Part shown: in pieces, positions 17,676-29,108 of the stretch
Layout: each line of letters opens with the position of its first letter
Numbering within the stretch: position 1 is the first letter of the stretch
From: Antedon bifida
Lineage: Eukaryota > Echinodermata > Crinoidea > Comatulida > Antedonidae
DNA length: 64,000 nucleotides
Assembly (NCBI GenBank): GCA_963402885.1
Contig: OY727102.1
Span: forward strand, 2,046,001-2,110,000
Direction: 5' to 3'
Translations under genes and position numbers: made by a program
The notes under the pieces: generated by a model
What the model saw: the letters and a program-made list of their open reading frames with translations, nothing else
What the model was told of the DNA's origin: nothing
The model's database searches: none

Positions 17676-19343
17676 ATGCATACAGCACTTCCCGAGGATG
17701 ATATGGAGACAGACTCAGTTGTGGACAATTATATACTAGGTGACCTAGACGGTGAAATCACACTTACCCAATCATACCTTCACTATGATATAACAAACAA
17801 CCCATTGCGGCATCTCTTAAAACAACATAAATATACAGGTATCAACGCTAATTTAAATACTACACCAAAGAAAGAGTTCAACAAAAGATGGGGTGCCAGT
17901 ACCGTACAAGAGGAAGGCTTCACAGAGCGAGAATTGGATATGACAAATTCGGAAAATCGGCTTTCTACATTTAAGTCCTTGCATAAAGGTTGTACTCTTG
18001 ATGTTTCCATTTTACAGCTGGCAAAAGAAGGGATATTTTATAAAGAAAACATGTTTTCATGTTCGTCTTGTAAGTATACTATTTACGCAAACAGATATCC
18101 TAATGTTTCAGAGTTACATAAAATGGAATCTCCAAATTGTTACTACGTCAAACAGTATCCAAGAAATCCATCAATATCACACCAGTCTGAAGTAGTCGCT
18201 TCTGTTGGTTCAAGCACCCCACGTGACCACGAATTGCCAACTTCTAGAAGCGAATTTCAATCATCCGTTTTAAATCTGGATTTGGAAAGAAATATATGTT
18301 CGCCTCAATCCGCAAAAGTCATGGAAAAAAGTTCAAGTTTCGATTGGATGTCTGAACTTGCAGTTGGTCAACATGTTCCTGTCCGTGTCAGGCCTATGTC
18401 TTATAAAACTGTAGAAGACGATCTCTCTCTATTTGAAAACAGATTGAGAACCTTTCGTAAATGGCCATATACAAAACCAGACAAGAAGTCAGTTGCGAGT
18501 GCAGGATTCGTCTATAAAGGTGTTGGTGGTAACGTAAAATGTTTTTATTGTGACTTGGCTCTTTTACTGAATCCAAATGACGACCCTTTCATTGAACACG
18601 CTAGACTGCTGTCATCATGTAGATGGTTTGAAGAAATGAAAGGAGATCATTTCATCATTGAGTGCAAAACAAGATGTTATATTAATCAAGGTGAGACAGA
18701 ATGTGGAATACGAGATTATATGACAAATGGCAACTCACAACATCTACCGGAAACAACATTTGAAGAAACACCTAGAGATGCAAAGGACCAAAAAACCGTA
18801 TCTAAAATCTCGGGAAGTTTGAATCCATCTGCAGATTCGGAAAAATTGAAACTGGATGCTAATGCAAAATCTAAAATTAAACTTGCACAAGAATTTGGTT
18901 TTAATGATGATACCATAATGGCGGTAGTAACAAAACACCTAAAAGATAACAATGGTGTTTTTTCTTTGTCAAACGAAGATATGATTGAAAAAGTTATGGA
19001 TGAAGATGCTGCTAATCAAGAGATTAAGCCGGATGCACGTACTGAGATGGAATATCTGATACCAGACCTAACAAACCTTACGTTAAATGATACAACAACT
19101 GAAAGTCTTACATCTGATACACTGACGTCCAATGAGGCATTGCAATCTAAAGATGATGTTGCCAAGGAACTAGAGGATCTCAAGGACCAGCACGCTTGTA
19201 AAATATGCTTGGACCAATCGGCTAACATACTATTCAGGCCCTGTAATCACCTAGTTACCTGCATTGAATGTTCAAAGAACATCAACATATGTCCAGTTTG
19301 CCGAGCAGCAATTGAAGACCGGATTAAAATTTATCAAAGTTAA
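17676..19343 (+). CDS. IAP family E3 ubiquitin ligase, BIR-BIR-UBA-RING, block B
   Basis: This is the second copy of the gene at 5289, also 555 residues because small in-frame indels cancel. All zinc ligands of both BIRs and of the RING are kept, as is the UBA-like segment. Differences from block A include CSSC instead of CSFC at the first BIR, one extra residue near 21, one residue fewer near 366, and two residues missing before the RING near 485. Preservation of frame in spite of indels argues that both copies are under selection or very young. The 3' spacer diverges much more than the coding region. Confidence 0.92.
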   Translation: MHTALPEDDMETDSVVDNYILGDLDGEITLTQSYLHYDITNNPLRHLLKQHKYTGINANLNTTPKKEFNKRWGASTVQEEGFTERELDMTNSENRLSTFKSLHKGCTLDVSILQLAKEGIFYKENMFSCSSCKYTIYANRYPNVSELHKMESPNCYYVKQYPRNPSISHQSEVVASVGSSTPRDHELPTSRSEFQSSVLNLDLERNICSPQSAKVMEKSSSFDWMSELAVGQHVPVRVRPMSYKTVEDDLSLFENRLRTFRKWPYTKPDKKSVASAGFVYKGVGGNVKCFYCDLALLLNPNDDPFIEHARLLSSCRWFEEMKGDHFIIECKTRCYINQGETECGIRDYMTNGNSQHLPETTFEETPRDAKDQKTVSKISGSLNPSADSEKLKLDANAKSKIKLAQEFGFNDDTIMAVVTKHLKDNNGVFSLSNEDMIEKVMDEDAANQEIKPDARTEMEYLIPDLTNLTLNDTTTESLTSDTLTSNEALQSKDDVAKELEDLKDQHACKICLDQSANILFRPCNHLVTCIECSKNINICPVCRAAIEDRIKIYQS

Positions 19344-20809
19344 AATACTTACTACTTACTAATACGTACTGATTTTATGTGAATTGACATCAATTATCCA
19401 GACATGATCAATGTCTGGCAAGCAAATTCCATTAACTGTATTAACAAATAATACTTAGGAGTACCATTTATCATACAATATTTCAGAAAATATACATAAT
19501 AATACGATATCCCTGACAATACGAATACAATACAAAGACGAAAAATTATGAAATTAAAGGTTACATTAAAGATGTATTGTCCCTTGAAACACAAAAAATG
19601 AAGGTCAAAATATTTAAATTGGCCATATCAAAGTAATATTAAAGTTATTCACTTTAAGTCGAAAATTCGAGCCAAAAACAACAAGTTTACGTGAATAACA
19701 GGTAAATTAATTTGATTACATTTCGTCTGGAAATCGTCGCGAGCGAAAGTAAACAAAGATTTCAAACCACGAGTATGCATTATGCATAATGCTAATTAGG
19801 ATTGTTTACTTGAACTCGTCTCGTCAGATCGCGAGGAAGTTTTATGATTATGAATACAAAGTGTTTTCACTTATAAAATAACACAATAAATGGTTAATTT
19901 CAACCACAATTCCTTTGGCTGGAAGCTAATTTTACTATTTTTTGTTTTAAATTGCAGTGTTTTCATGTATTCAATTTTTGTTCGATCCAATTTTTGGTCA
20001 AAGTGGATAACTAATATGTGACATTAAAATGGCATATTCAGCAACAAATATTTACGAATTATTTTTCCAGAGGGAAAATACATCTTTAAGTAGTTTTTGT
20101 TATATTTAATAATTATAATAATCCATCTCATTATACGAAACTACATTAGATGAGCCATGTAGGTGATTTTTAGTGTATTATGAAGTGACTGCATGCTGAA
20201 AGTTCATGTGAAAAAAAAGATACATATTTAAACAGAATACGGTACAGGATAGTACAGTACTTAACGACTTAGGCCTACGTTGCATTTTCTAGTGTGTTTT
20301 TCATGTATCTAGAAAACCACCGGCGTGCAAAATGGTGTCGACGATCGGCATTCACCGAGATGCACGCAATTTGGTGATGCCAATTACATATGTATTTTAA
20401 TAATTAATAGGCATATGCTATTTTACAAACACATTTTCTGTACCATATACTTTATATTAATATGTGTACTGTGTATTAATGATCATAATAGAGTATTATG
20501 GTAACCGTTTAATAAATATACATATAATATCACTTGATATCAATCATGGTTTGCCTCTCGTTATTTGGAGTCAGTTTTATACTATTACTTAATATGTACC
20601 GTATTTGTAAGATCGTCACTATTCTCACATTCGTATGCCTAAATTAAATTAAATAAAACACCGGTATGCCAACAATATAACCTAACCAGGGCATCGCATC
20701 ATCAGGGCCTAGCAAGGGTGGGAAGATAACCACTTGTGGTGGAATGAGACCGTCTCCTGAAAGTGTACCTCAATTGGAGAAGGCATCCATGTATATCCTA
20801 CAGGCCTAG
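19344..20809. other. Spacer after the IAP gene, block B; divergent between blocks
   Basis: No gene is supported. It aligns with 6957-8369 only patchily: about one base in ten differs near the gene, and there are large indels around the MITE. Confidence 0.6.
19570..20085. mobile_element. TTAA-flanked MITE, block B copy
   Basis: TTAA lies at 19566-19569 and 20086-20089, with inverted ends GATGTATTGTCCC and GGGAAAATACATC. It is 516 bases long against 363 in block A; the extra middle part contains an inverted pair around GCATTATGCATAATGC. It is probably the fuller form of the family. Confidence 0.6.
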
Positions 20810-21335
20810 TTGTGGAAAACACAAGCCTCACGTGATCAGTCATAGCGCTGCAAATAATAGAAAATCGAGGCAAACATCACATTTGCTAAAATAACATAGG
20901 TGAGCCAATTGGAAAAACGATTTATTGATCACGACTATAGAGGGTAGGCCTACAGTAATTACAACATCACAATAACCTACATTACAGATTAGGACGACTT
21001 GGGTGAGTATACTATTATTACTGTACTAGGCTACCGTAATTGTCTATGCATTCCTTCCCCCACTTATGTCGATATGGATTATTATTCTTTGGGCTACTCG
21101 TAAAATGTAGCGATTTTTCAAAGTTGTATGTTTGTGATATTTAGTGTGGCAAATTACTGCGCATCAACATGAACAAACGTTGATGTAGATTTTCTATTTA
21201 ATTATAGGTGAGAAGCGAAAGCTATTATTGTCAGTTGATTCATTCTTCTGTATACAGAGAAGTACAGTGTAATCTCGTATAGCAACATATTATTTGATTT
21301 GTATAAGGGTGTATGTTTCGCTATAGGACTACAAA
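20810..21335 (+). promoter_or_regulatory. Promoter and noncoding first exon of the repeat gene, block B
   Basis: The stretch is nearly identical to 8380-8905, with the same donor (near 21003) and the same acceptor nine bases before the ATG. Confidence 0.55.
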
Positions 21336-23639
21336 ATGGCTACAGGAGGACAAGACGAAGTGATTTCATCACAGGACCTAGAAGAAAACGGATTTAGTCA
21401 AATAAACAATAACTATCAGTGTTTGCATTGTAAGTTTACATTTACAGTTAATATTAATTTCTTAAGATCGTTGCATAGTTTCGAATCTCCAAAGTGTGAT
21501 TTTATTTCAAAAAGAGAAAACAACACACATGGAAACGAAAACAATCCTAAGACCTCTTGCCAAAAATCCGATGTTGTGACTGAAAAAGTCAGTAAAACAC
21601 GTCCACCTACACCACCTCCAAAACCTCAACATATTGCCGACAAATTCAAATCCAGGATGGAAACAAGGTGTGAAGATTCCAGCCAACACTCGAGGAAGCA
21701 TCCAGTAATGCAGACAACATCTGACTCAAAATCGAATCCAGTATTGCAGACAAGATGCAACACAAATGGAAATGAACACAATCCTAAAACAGCTGACTCA
21801 AAGTCGAATGTTGCGATTGAAAAATACAGTAAAGCAGATGCCATGAAAGTAAAAAGAACACGTCCACCTACACCACCTCCAAAACCTCAACATATTATCG
21901 ACAAATTCCAATCCAGTGTAAGGATGGAAACAAGGCGTGCAGATTCCAGCGAACAATCAAGGAAGCATCCAGTAATGCAGACAACATCTGACTCAAAATC
22001 GAATCCAGTATTGCAGACAAGATGCAACACAAATGGAAATGAACACAATCCTAAAACAGCTGACTCAAAACCGAATGTTGCGATTGAAAAAGACAGTAAA
22101 ACAGATGCCACGAAAATTAAAGGAACACGTCCACCGACACCACCTCCAAAACCTCAACATATTATCGACAAATTCCAATCCAGTGTAAGGATGGAAACAA
22201 GGCGTGCAGATTCCAGCGAACAATCAAGGAGGCATCCAGTAATGCAGACAACATCTGACTCAAAATCGAATCCAGTATTGCAGACAAGATGCAACACAAA
22301 TGGAAATGAACACAATCCTAAAACAGCTGACTCAAAGTCGAATGTTGCGATTGAAAAAGACAGTAAAGCAGATGCCATGAAAGTAAAAAGAACACGTCCA
22401 CCTACACCACCTCCAAAACCTCAACATATTATCGACAAATTCCAATCCAGTGTAAGGATGGAAACAAGGCGTGCAGATTCCAGCCAACACTCGAGGAAGC
22501 ATCCAGTAATGCAGACAACATCTGACTCAAAATCGAATCCAGTATTGCAGACAAGATGCAACACAAAAGGAAATGAACACAATCCTAAAACAGCTGACTC
22601 AAAGTCGAATGTTGCGATTGAAAAATACAGTAAAGCAGATGCCATGAAAGTAAAAAGAACACGTTCACCTACACCACCTCCAAAACCTCAACATATTATC
22701 GACAAATTCCAATCCAGTGTAAGAATGGAAACAAGGCGTGCAGATTTCAGCGAACAATTAAGGAAGCATCCAGTAATGCAGACAACATCTGACTCAAAAT
22801 CGAATCCAGTATTGCAGACAAGATGCAACACAAATGGAAATGAACACAATCCTAAAACAGCTGACTCAAAGTCGAATATTGCGATTGAAAAAGACAGTAA
22901 AGCAGATGCCATGAAAATAAAAAGAACACGTCCACCTACACCACCTCCAAAACCTCAACATATTATCGACAAATTCCAATCCAGTGTAAGGATGGAAACA
23001 AGGCGTGCAGATTCCAGCGAACAATCAAGGAAGCATCCAGTAATGCAGACAACATCTGACTTAAAATCGAATCCAGTATTGCAGACAAGATGCAACACAA
23101 ATGGAAATGAACACAATCCTAAAACAGCTGACTCAAAGTCGAATGTTGCGATTGAAAAAGACAGTAAAACAGATGCCACGAAAATAAAAGGAACACGTCC
23201 ACCGACACCACCTCCAAAACCTCCACATTTTCAAATACTAGAATCCGATATTACAACAACACGTCAAAATAAATCCGAATATGAGCGATACTGTTATCTT
23301 CAAGTGAAGTTAAATAATACTAATTATAGTGTCGTAAACAAAAACATTGCACTTGATAAAAATAGTTATGTTAAAAGAAAGGTAGGCCTACAGCAGAATG
23401 CAGGGTATAGACATTCTAAACAAACAAGGCTTAAAATGGAAGTAAGGGTAAATGCTCTCTCACAACAATTAGGAAGAATGACATTGGAACTGAACAAAAA
23501 AGACAAAATAATAGAAAATCTTCAAAATGATTTATTGAAGTTAAGACGATCGAGACGCCGTAACGTTAGAGGTAAGACTAGGGACACAAAAAACAAAGAC
23601 AGACATACAAAGAAAACAAAGCGTGTTACAGCTCGCTGA
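21336..23639 (+). CDS. BIR-like finger plus tandem SH3-type proline repeats, block B, shortened C-terminus
   Basis: This is the counterpart of the gene at 8906. It keeps the N-terminal finger and has six tandem units (seven proline motifs), one fewer than block A. Near 23603 an 8-base deletion relative to block A shifts the frame, so the protein ends after 767 codons with KDRHTKKTKRVTAR; the region that in block A encodes the last 49 residues is still present downstream, out of frame. Block A aligns better with the fourth gene there (PSKLQ), so block A is ancestral at this site. The coiled-coil start is retained. Whether the shorter form works is unknown. Confidence 0.78.
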   Translation: MATGGQDEVISSQDLEENGFSQINNNYQCLHCKFTFTVNINFLRSLHSFESPKCDFISKRENNTHGNENNPKTSCQKSDVVTEKVSKTRPPTPPPKPQHIADKFKSRMETRCEDSSQHSRKHPVMQTTSDSKSNPVLQTRCNTNGNEHNPKTADSKSNVAIEKYSKADAMKVKRTRPPTPPPKPQHIIDKFQSSVRMETRRADSSEQSRKHPVMQTTSDSKSNPVLQTRCNTNGNEHNPKTADSKPNVAIEKDSKTDATKIKGTRPPTPPPKPQHIIDKFQSSVRMETRRADSSEQSRRHPVMQTTSDSKSNPVLQTRCNTNGNEHNPKTADSKSNVAIEKDSKADAMKVKRTRPPTPPPKPQHIIDKFQSSVRMETRRADSSQHSRKHPVMQTTSDSKSNPVLQTRCNTKGNEHNPKTADSKSNVAIEKYSKADAMKVKRTRSPTPPPKPQHIIDKFQSSVRMETRRADFSEQLRKHPVMQTTSDSKSNPVLQTRCNTNGNEHNPKTADSKSNIAIEKDSKADAMKIKRTRPPTPPPKPQHIIDKFQSSVRMETRRADSSEQSRKHPVMQTTSDLKSNPVLQTRCNTNGNEHNPKTADSKSNVAIEKDSKTDATKIKGTRPPTPPPKPPHFQILESDITTTRQNKSEYERYCYLQVKLNNTNYSVVNKNIALDKNSYVKRKVGLQQNAGYRHSKQTRLKMEVRVNALSQQLGRMTLELNKKDKIIENLQNDLLKLRRSRRRNVRGKTRDTKNKDRHTKKTKRVTAR
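21602..23224 (+). repeat. Coding minisatellite, 267-bp unit, block B
   Basis: Proline motifs lie at 21602, 21866, 22133, 22400, 22667, 22934 and 23201. Units are all 267 bases after the first (264). Variants such as SSQHS and SSEQS are distributed differently from block A, which indicates unit gain, loss or conversion since the duplication. Confidence 0.95.
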
Positions 23640-24771
23640 GATTAGTAACAAGAAATCGAAGGCTGTAAGAAAAAAGAAGAAATACAGAAGAAAAGTTGTT
23701 ATGGCAAAAACAAATGCGTCTGATGAAGTTGATGTACTCAATGATGGGGAACTGTACTATGGATATCATGAATAAACAAAACATCATGCTGCCTAACTCG
23801 GAAAAACCAGTATAACAATTCAAAGTAATGTACAATTCAATTAATAAAATAAACCGTACTGTCGGAATAACTATATTTTTACTAATACTATTATTTTTAG
23901 TTTAGATTGTCAGACTCTGAAGCATTAGAAATGTAATGATAACAAAATCAGCCTAAAATAAATAACAAGTTGGGTTATTCAATTGTTAAACAACAATTTA
24001 GATTTTTTAAGGGGTGGCGGGAATGATTAATTTAGCATAATTAGGTTTGATAACAATTAAATGAATCTTAACATTAATTATGAATGAAAATGTTGGTGGT
24101 GGGGCACTATGTAAATGCAGAACAATCTTTTTCATGTTTTATGTACAGATCACTCCGAAAACAATAAAACATATTCCTGGTGTCACTGAGGGTTTCTGTT
24201 TTAATTTTATTCTATTATTATTATTACACAATAGTAGAATAATATAACATTGATATAATCGTCATGTGATTATTCATAGCAAATCAGAGCGTCATAATCG
24301 ATCACTTAGAACTAACAATAACGATTATTGATCAATATTCTGAAGGTTATTATTGCCACATCACAATAATCTACATTACATCACGGTGAGAGGTCCAACT
24401 TGGTAAGTAGGATTATTTTATTAATAATTCAGTTAATATTCATAACCCACCACCTATATATTGTTAATGAAAAATCATTCAACTTAAAAGGCGGCCTATG
24501 CTATACGTCCCGCTAGCTTGGGATTTCCAAAATCCGAACGCTTGGTGAAGTCTGGACATCTCTGTCGTTGCCAAATCAACGGTATCCAGATGGAAACATC
24601 ATGTAGATTTTTGATTGAAATTCTAGAATACATGCACCACTTGCCATTGGTCACCAACAAATTTGTCTAGCAACGGGTTACACTCAAATGGCGTAGGCCT
24701 ATGTGGTTGTTTCACAGGACGTATACAAACTCATTTTCCACTTTTTTTTACAACTGTAGGCATTAATCAAT
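23640..24771 (+). promoter_or_regulatory. 3' region of the repeat gene, then promoter and noncoding first exon of the BIR-ORF1p gene, block B
   Basis: The start holds the out-of-frame remnant of the repeat gene C-terminus (to about 23775). The shared first-exon motif CACAATAATCTACATTACAT recurs near 24362, with a donor near 24403 and an acceptor before the ATG at 24772. Confidence 0.5.
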
Positions 24772-26148
24772 ATGGCAACATCGGCAGATCTAGGTAAAGG
24801 GACAGTGATTTCACCACATGAACTGGCAAGAATTGGATGTAGTCTCGATCGCAGACACAATGAACTTCGATGTTTGCATTGTGATTTTACAGTCAAAAAA
24901 AGAAGTTTTCCAATTTATTTAAAGTTGCATAGGCACGGATCTCCAAACTGTGATTTCAATATTGGAAACAACACAATTGCAAATGAACAACATCCCAGCA
25001 CCTCTGACCTAACATTCCATTCCAGTATCTTGCCTAAGGACGAGAAATGTGTAACACCGCGTATAAACATGGAATCTACAAGTGTACGACCTCACAAATA
25101 TCCAGTAGGCCTAATTCAGACAACAGCTACATCTAATAATAACGAAGAATTAAGTATGAAAAGCACCAAAACAACAGCATTGGAATTGGAAACAGAAGAT
25201 GACCGGATGGTTAGTTTTTCCGGTTGGCCACACAGAAAACCAAACAAATGGGAAGTTTCAATGGCAGGATTCTCTTTCCTGGGTGTTGGTGATAGGGTCA
25301 AATGTTTTTCATGCGGTTTTACAAAAGATTCATGGAAACCAGCTGATGATCCTTTTTATGAACATGCAAAAACTGGAGAGTGCTCATGGCTTATAGAAAA
25401 TAAGGAAAGGAGTTTAATTACAACATGTCAACGAAAGTACCAATTAGAGCAGCAGCAGAATTGTCTTCAAAAAGATATTAATAAAAACACTAACAGTTTG
25501 GGTAACAAAATAAACATTTCTGAATTGATGACTGCTAACAAGCTGGATTACAAAGATAACATAAATGCGGTTAAAAGCAAGGTACAGAATACTGAGTATG
25601 AACAGGCTAAACAAACTGATTCATCATTGCTTAAAATTGAGAAGAAAGTAGAGGCTCTTGCACCACGAATAGAAATCATGGAACTTGAATTAAAAGAAAA
25701 AGATAAAACAATAACAGATCTGCAAAACGATTTACTGAAGTACGAGAGACGATCAAGAAGTAGTAACTTGAGATTTGGAGGTGTAATCGAGGACAGAAAC
25801 GAAAACACACTACATAAATTGCAAGGACTAATACAAAGTGTATTACACCTCGACGACATTGAAATTGAGAAGGCGCAGAGAGTTGGAAAAAAAGTATCTG
25901 GAAGTCCACGACACATTATTGCAACATTTAAGGATATACATCAGATGAATACCGTTTTCAGAAAATCAAAATCTTTAAGAAGCGGTAGGTTTCACGTAAT
26001 GGAAGATTTGGCACCAACAGACATGAGGGAAAAGCAGAGATTAAAAGATGTTATGGATAAAGCATATGAGGCTGGATATCACCCTGAATTCCGCCGTGAT
26101 GGTAAACTATACATTAATGGCAAACCATACGATCCTGAGAAATTATAG
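24772..26148 (+). CDS. BIR-L1 ORF1p fusion protein, block B
   Basis: The 458-residue copy differs from the block A product only at residues 9 (Lys for Asn) and 95 (Thr for Ile). The domain layout is BIR-like finger, full BIR, coiled coil, ORF1p-like RRM and C-terminal domain, all intact. I see about three base differences over 1377 bases, far fewer than in the IAP 3' spacer, so this part of the block is either very young or homogenised by conversion. I would expect an RNA-binding, trimer-forming protein that presents BIR domains; that is inference from the two parent families. Confidence 0.85.
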   Translation: MATSADLGKGTVISPHELARIGCSLDRRHNELRCLHCDFTVKKRSFPIYLKLHRHGSPNCDFNIGNNTIANEQHPSTSDLTFHSSILPKDEKCVTPRINMESTSVRPHKYPVGLIQTTATSNNNEELSMKSTKTTALELETEDDRMVSFSGWPHRKPNKWEVSMAGFSFLGVGDRVKCFSCGFTKDSWKPADDPFYEHAKTGECSWLIENKERSLITTCQRKYQLEQQQNCLQKDINKNTNSLGNKINISELMTANKLDYKDNINAVKSKVQNTEYEQAKQTDSSLLKIEKKVEALAPRIEIMELELKEKDKTITDLQNDLLKYERRSRSSNLRFGGVIEDRNENTLHKLQGLIQSVLHLDDIEIEKAQRVGKKVSGSPRHIIATFKDIHQMNTVFRKSKSLRSGRFHVMEDLAPTDMREKQRLKDVMDKAYEAGYHPEFRRDGKLYINGKPYDPEKL

Positions 26149-27491
26149 CCTGTCATAATTATACTGTTAATTATTATACTGTTACTTATTATAGGCCCAC
26201 TTAGTATACTAATAATTTAGATTTATTATGTGTAAGCATATCCTTTGTTTTTAATGTGAATATGTTTCTTTACAATTTGATTCTCTATTTGACCGTGACT
26301 TTCTTTTAATTAAATGCATAATTCGTGTACCTTTTGGACAACTAGACGTAAAAAGATTAGGTTTAAATGTTAATACTTAAAATATTGTTGGTAAACTATT
26401 CGAACATAAACAAACCAGATGAATACTGTATCAAAGGAAACACAGTTTTAGGTAATGGAGGATTAAGGACTTGGCACCAGCAGTAGTTAGATGAACGTAG
26501 AAGACACATATTAGGGAGCTTCGATTACAACTGGATGGTATTCGAATTGAGCATGCGCATAGGGTTAGGTAGGCTGCATTATTTACATTTATAACATTAT
26601 ATTATTTACAAACGGTCATTAATGGTGTAGTACCGGTGTGCTGGCGCCTTTTCTATGCATGATTAATACGTTTAAAATGTGTATGAAATCTATATAGGCC
26701 TACATTATAAACTTAATCAAGTACGAATGAATGTAACGTTTCCGTCGTATTTATACTTTGTACACATGAGAAGCGTATGAACGGCATAACAGTGGTGGTA
26801 CAAATATCTGATAATATAGACCCCCGTTTAGACCAATAACAAAACTAAAGGTTTCTATTCAAATAATCCTTTTGTTCAACAGTAGAAAATGTATTTGAAA
26901 AATGAACTCGCCATTCAACAATTCATTATTCAATCACCGGGTGGTTTTGTTGTCACGTGTTTAATCGTACCACATGCACAGGATAGAATATTAAAGGAAG
27001 ACAATTTGGCGTAACATAGTGTAAATAATTGTCGCATTCTAATAACTGAATAAGCTACAGAATCTCAGAGATACAAATTGGTAAGTTTGTCATATAATCA
27101 TTATCAATAACTTTCTATGGATCCTACTACGTCCTCTATCGGGTGTTTTTCACTGAAAATCGATTATAACAAAAATACTATTCACTACAAGAACAGAAAA
27201 ATGTTTCAATGTAAATTGGAATTTCCAAAATCCAGAGGCTTTATGGCGTGTTGAGATAGAGAGGCCCTAAATTTCCAAAGTGCATGAGGCATAATCGGAA
27301 TTTTGCAAAACAACAGCATAAAAATAAAATATTGGAAGTAAATTTTGCATTTAATTCTAGGTGGGACAAATTGAACAAATTGCCAATCAACCGTCCCGTA
27401 CACATTCTGAATAGGCCTACAGTACTTGGGTTTGTTCTCATATTTGACAGTCAAGAAGAAAATACTTCCAGTTACATAAATCGGGTGAAGT
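26149..27491 (+). other. Spacer with promoter and noncoding first exon of the fourth gene, block B
   Basis: This is the counterpart of 13958-15300 with very few differences. The donor lies near 27081. No gene is seen. Confidence 0.5.
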
Positions 27492-29108
27492 ATGGCAACA
27501 TCCACAGGAACAGTGATTTCACAGCAGGAACTGGCAAAAAATGGATTTATTCAGAGAAACAACGAACTTCATTGTTTGTATTGCAATTTTACAGTAAAAA
27601 GGGGAAAATTTTCAATTTATCGAATGTTGCATAAACACGAATCTCCAGACTGTGGTACACAAAGAGAGAACAACACATTGAGAAATGAACAAACAACAAA
27701 CACCATAACAGGTACAACGAAGGTGAAAAAAACAGGTCCACCTATACCTCCTAAACCACAAAGATACAAAAAGAATGTCCAAATTGACCAATCCCATCTC
27801 TTGCCTACAAAGACCGACATCAGTGGAAGGCTGGAAAACAAAAGCGAACGACCTCACTCAAGAAATGTTAGGCCTACAATAAGAAATACAAATCTGCCAA
27901 TGTACTCAAAGCTGTATAGACATGACTCGTCTGATGAGAGTGGTAGGCCTATCATTTCAAACGCTAGAGCGAACAAGCTTACTGAAAATGTACAAAAACC
28001 AAGCACATCCTATTCAAAATCAAATTATGGGACTAAAAAAGAGAGTACAGAAACCATAAATGTGAAACAAACAACTCCATGTCCGTCTGCTGTACGTCCA
28101 AAACAACGCAAGAGAAACAAACAGAATGTCCAATCACATCTCATCCCAAAGCAGCGTGTTATGCTGGAAAATACAAGCGAACGACCTCACAAATATCCAG
28201 TTGTAGGCCTGAATCAGACAGCAGCTAAATCAAATAATAACGACGACTTCAGTAAAAACAACGCATCGTATGCACAGCGTGTACCTTCCAAAGCATTGGA
28301 ATTTGAAGATGACCGGATGAGGAGTTTTTCCCGTGGGCCACACAGAAAACCATGGCCTATAGAAAATAAGGGAAGGAGTTTCATTAAAAATGATGAGTTC
28401 CAATTGGAGCAGCAGCAGAGCTGTTTTCAAAAAGTGAAGTTAGATGATATTAACAAAAACAAAAATTGGGGTGAAAAAAGAAACATTTCTGAATTGATGA
28501 CTTCTAACAAGCTAGATTACAAAGATAACATAAATGCGGTTAAAAGCAAGGTACAGAATACCGAGTATGAACAGTCTAAACAACAAACCGACTGGCCTAA
28601 AACTGAGGAAGTAAAAGATCTTTCACCACAAATAGAAGGCATGGTACTTAAATTAAAAGAAAAAGACCAAGCAATAACGGATCTTCAAAACGGTTTATTG
28701 AAGTTAGAGAGACGATCGATACGTCATAATTTGAGATTTGGAGGTATAAGTGAGGACAAAAACGAAGACACACCAAGTAAATTACAAGGTCTAATACGAA
28801 GGGAATTGCACCTCGATGGTATTAAAATTGAGGATGCGCAAAGGGTTGGTAAAAAGGTATCTGGAAGTCCACGACACATTATTGCAACATTTAAGGACAT
28901 ACGTCAGATGAATAAAGTTTTAACGAAAACAAAGGCTTTAAAATGCGACTGGTTTTACGCAAAGAAAGACTTGGCGCCAGCCGACCTGAGCGAAAAGCAG
29001 AAGTATAAAGATATTATGGCTAAAGCATATGCGGCTGGACATCACCCTTCATTCCGTGATGGAGTATTATACATTGATGGCAAACCATACTTCGGAGATC
29101 TCGAGTAA
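27492..29108 (+). CDS. BIR-like finger, proline motif and ORF1p-like protein with deleted second BIR
   Basis: The 538-residue complete form has an N-terminal BIR-like finger (Cys28, Cys31, His47, Cys54), the motif GPPIPPKPQ at about 82-90 (one unit of what is amplified in the second gene), a long Ser/Asn/Lys-rich middle, a remnant of the second BIR at about 273-296 (DDRMRSFSRGPHRKP joined directly to WPIENKG), a coiled coil at about 375-408, an ORF1p-like RRM at about 409-470 (RRSIRHNLRFGGI, SPRHIIATF) and a C-terminal domain ending DGVLYIDGKPY. Against the third gene, 48 codons holding all four zinc ligands of BIR2 are gone in frame. It lies last in the block and is the ancestral form of the cut gene at 15301. 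Confidence 0.85.
   Translation: MATSTGTVISQQELAKNGFIQRNNELHCLYCNFTVKRGKFSIYRMLHKHESPDCGTQRENNTLRNEQTTNTITGTTKVKKTGPPIPPKPQRYKKNVQIDQSHLLPTKTDISGRLENKSERPHSRNVRPTIRNTNLPMYSKLYRHDSSDESGRPIISNARANKLTENVQKPSTSYSKSNYGTKKESTETINVKQTTPCPSAVRPKQRKRNKQNVQSHLIPKQRVMLENTSERPHKYPVVGLNQTAAKSNNNDDFSKNNASYAQRVPSKALEFEDDRMRSFSRGPHRKPWPIENKGRSFIKNDEFQLEQQQSCFQKVKLDDINKNKNWGEKRNISELMTSNKLDYKDNINAVKSKVQNTEYEQSKQQTDWPKTEEVKDLSPQIEGMVLKLKEKDQAITDLQNGLLKLERRSIRHNLRFGGISEDKNEDTPSKLQGLIRRELHLDGIKIEDAQRVGKKVSGSPRHIIATFKDIRQMNKVLTKTKALKCDWFYAKKDLAPADLSEKQKYKDIMAKAYAAGHHPSFRDGVLYIDGKPYFGDLE

Larger units (their letters stand above)
16714..28896 (+). repeat. Segmental tandem duplication, block B (about 12.2 kb)
   Basis: This is the second copy of the block that starts at 4326. 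It continues without a break into unique sequence beyond 28896, so the fourth gene is whole here. The junction with block A has two shared bases (GA). Confidence 0.95.
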
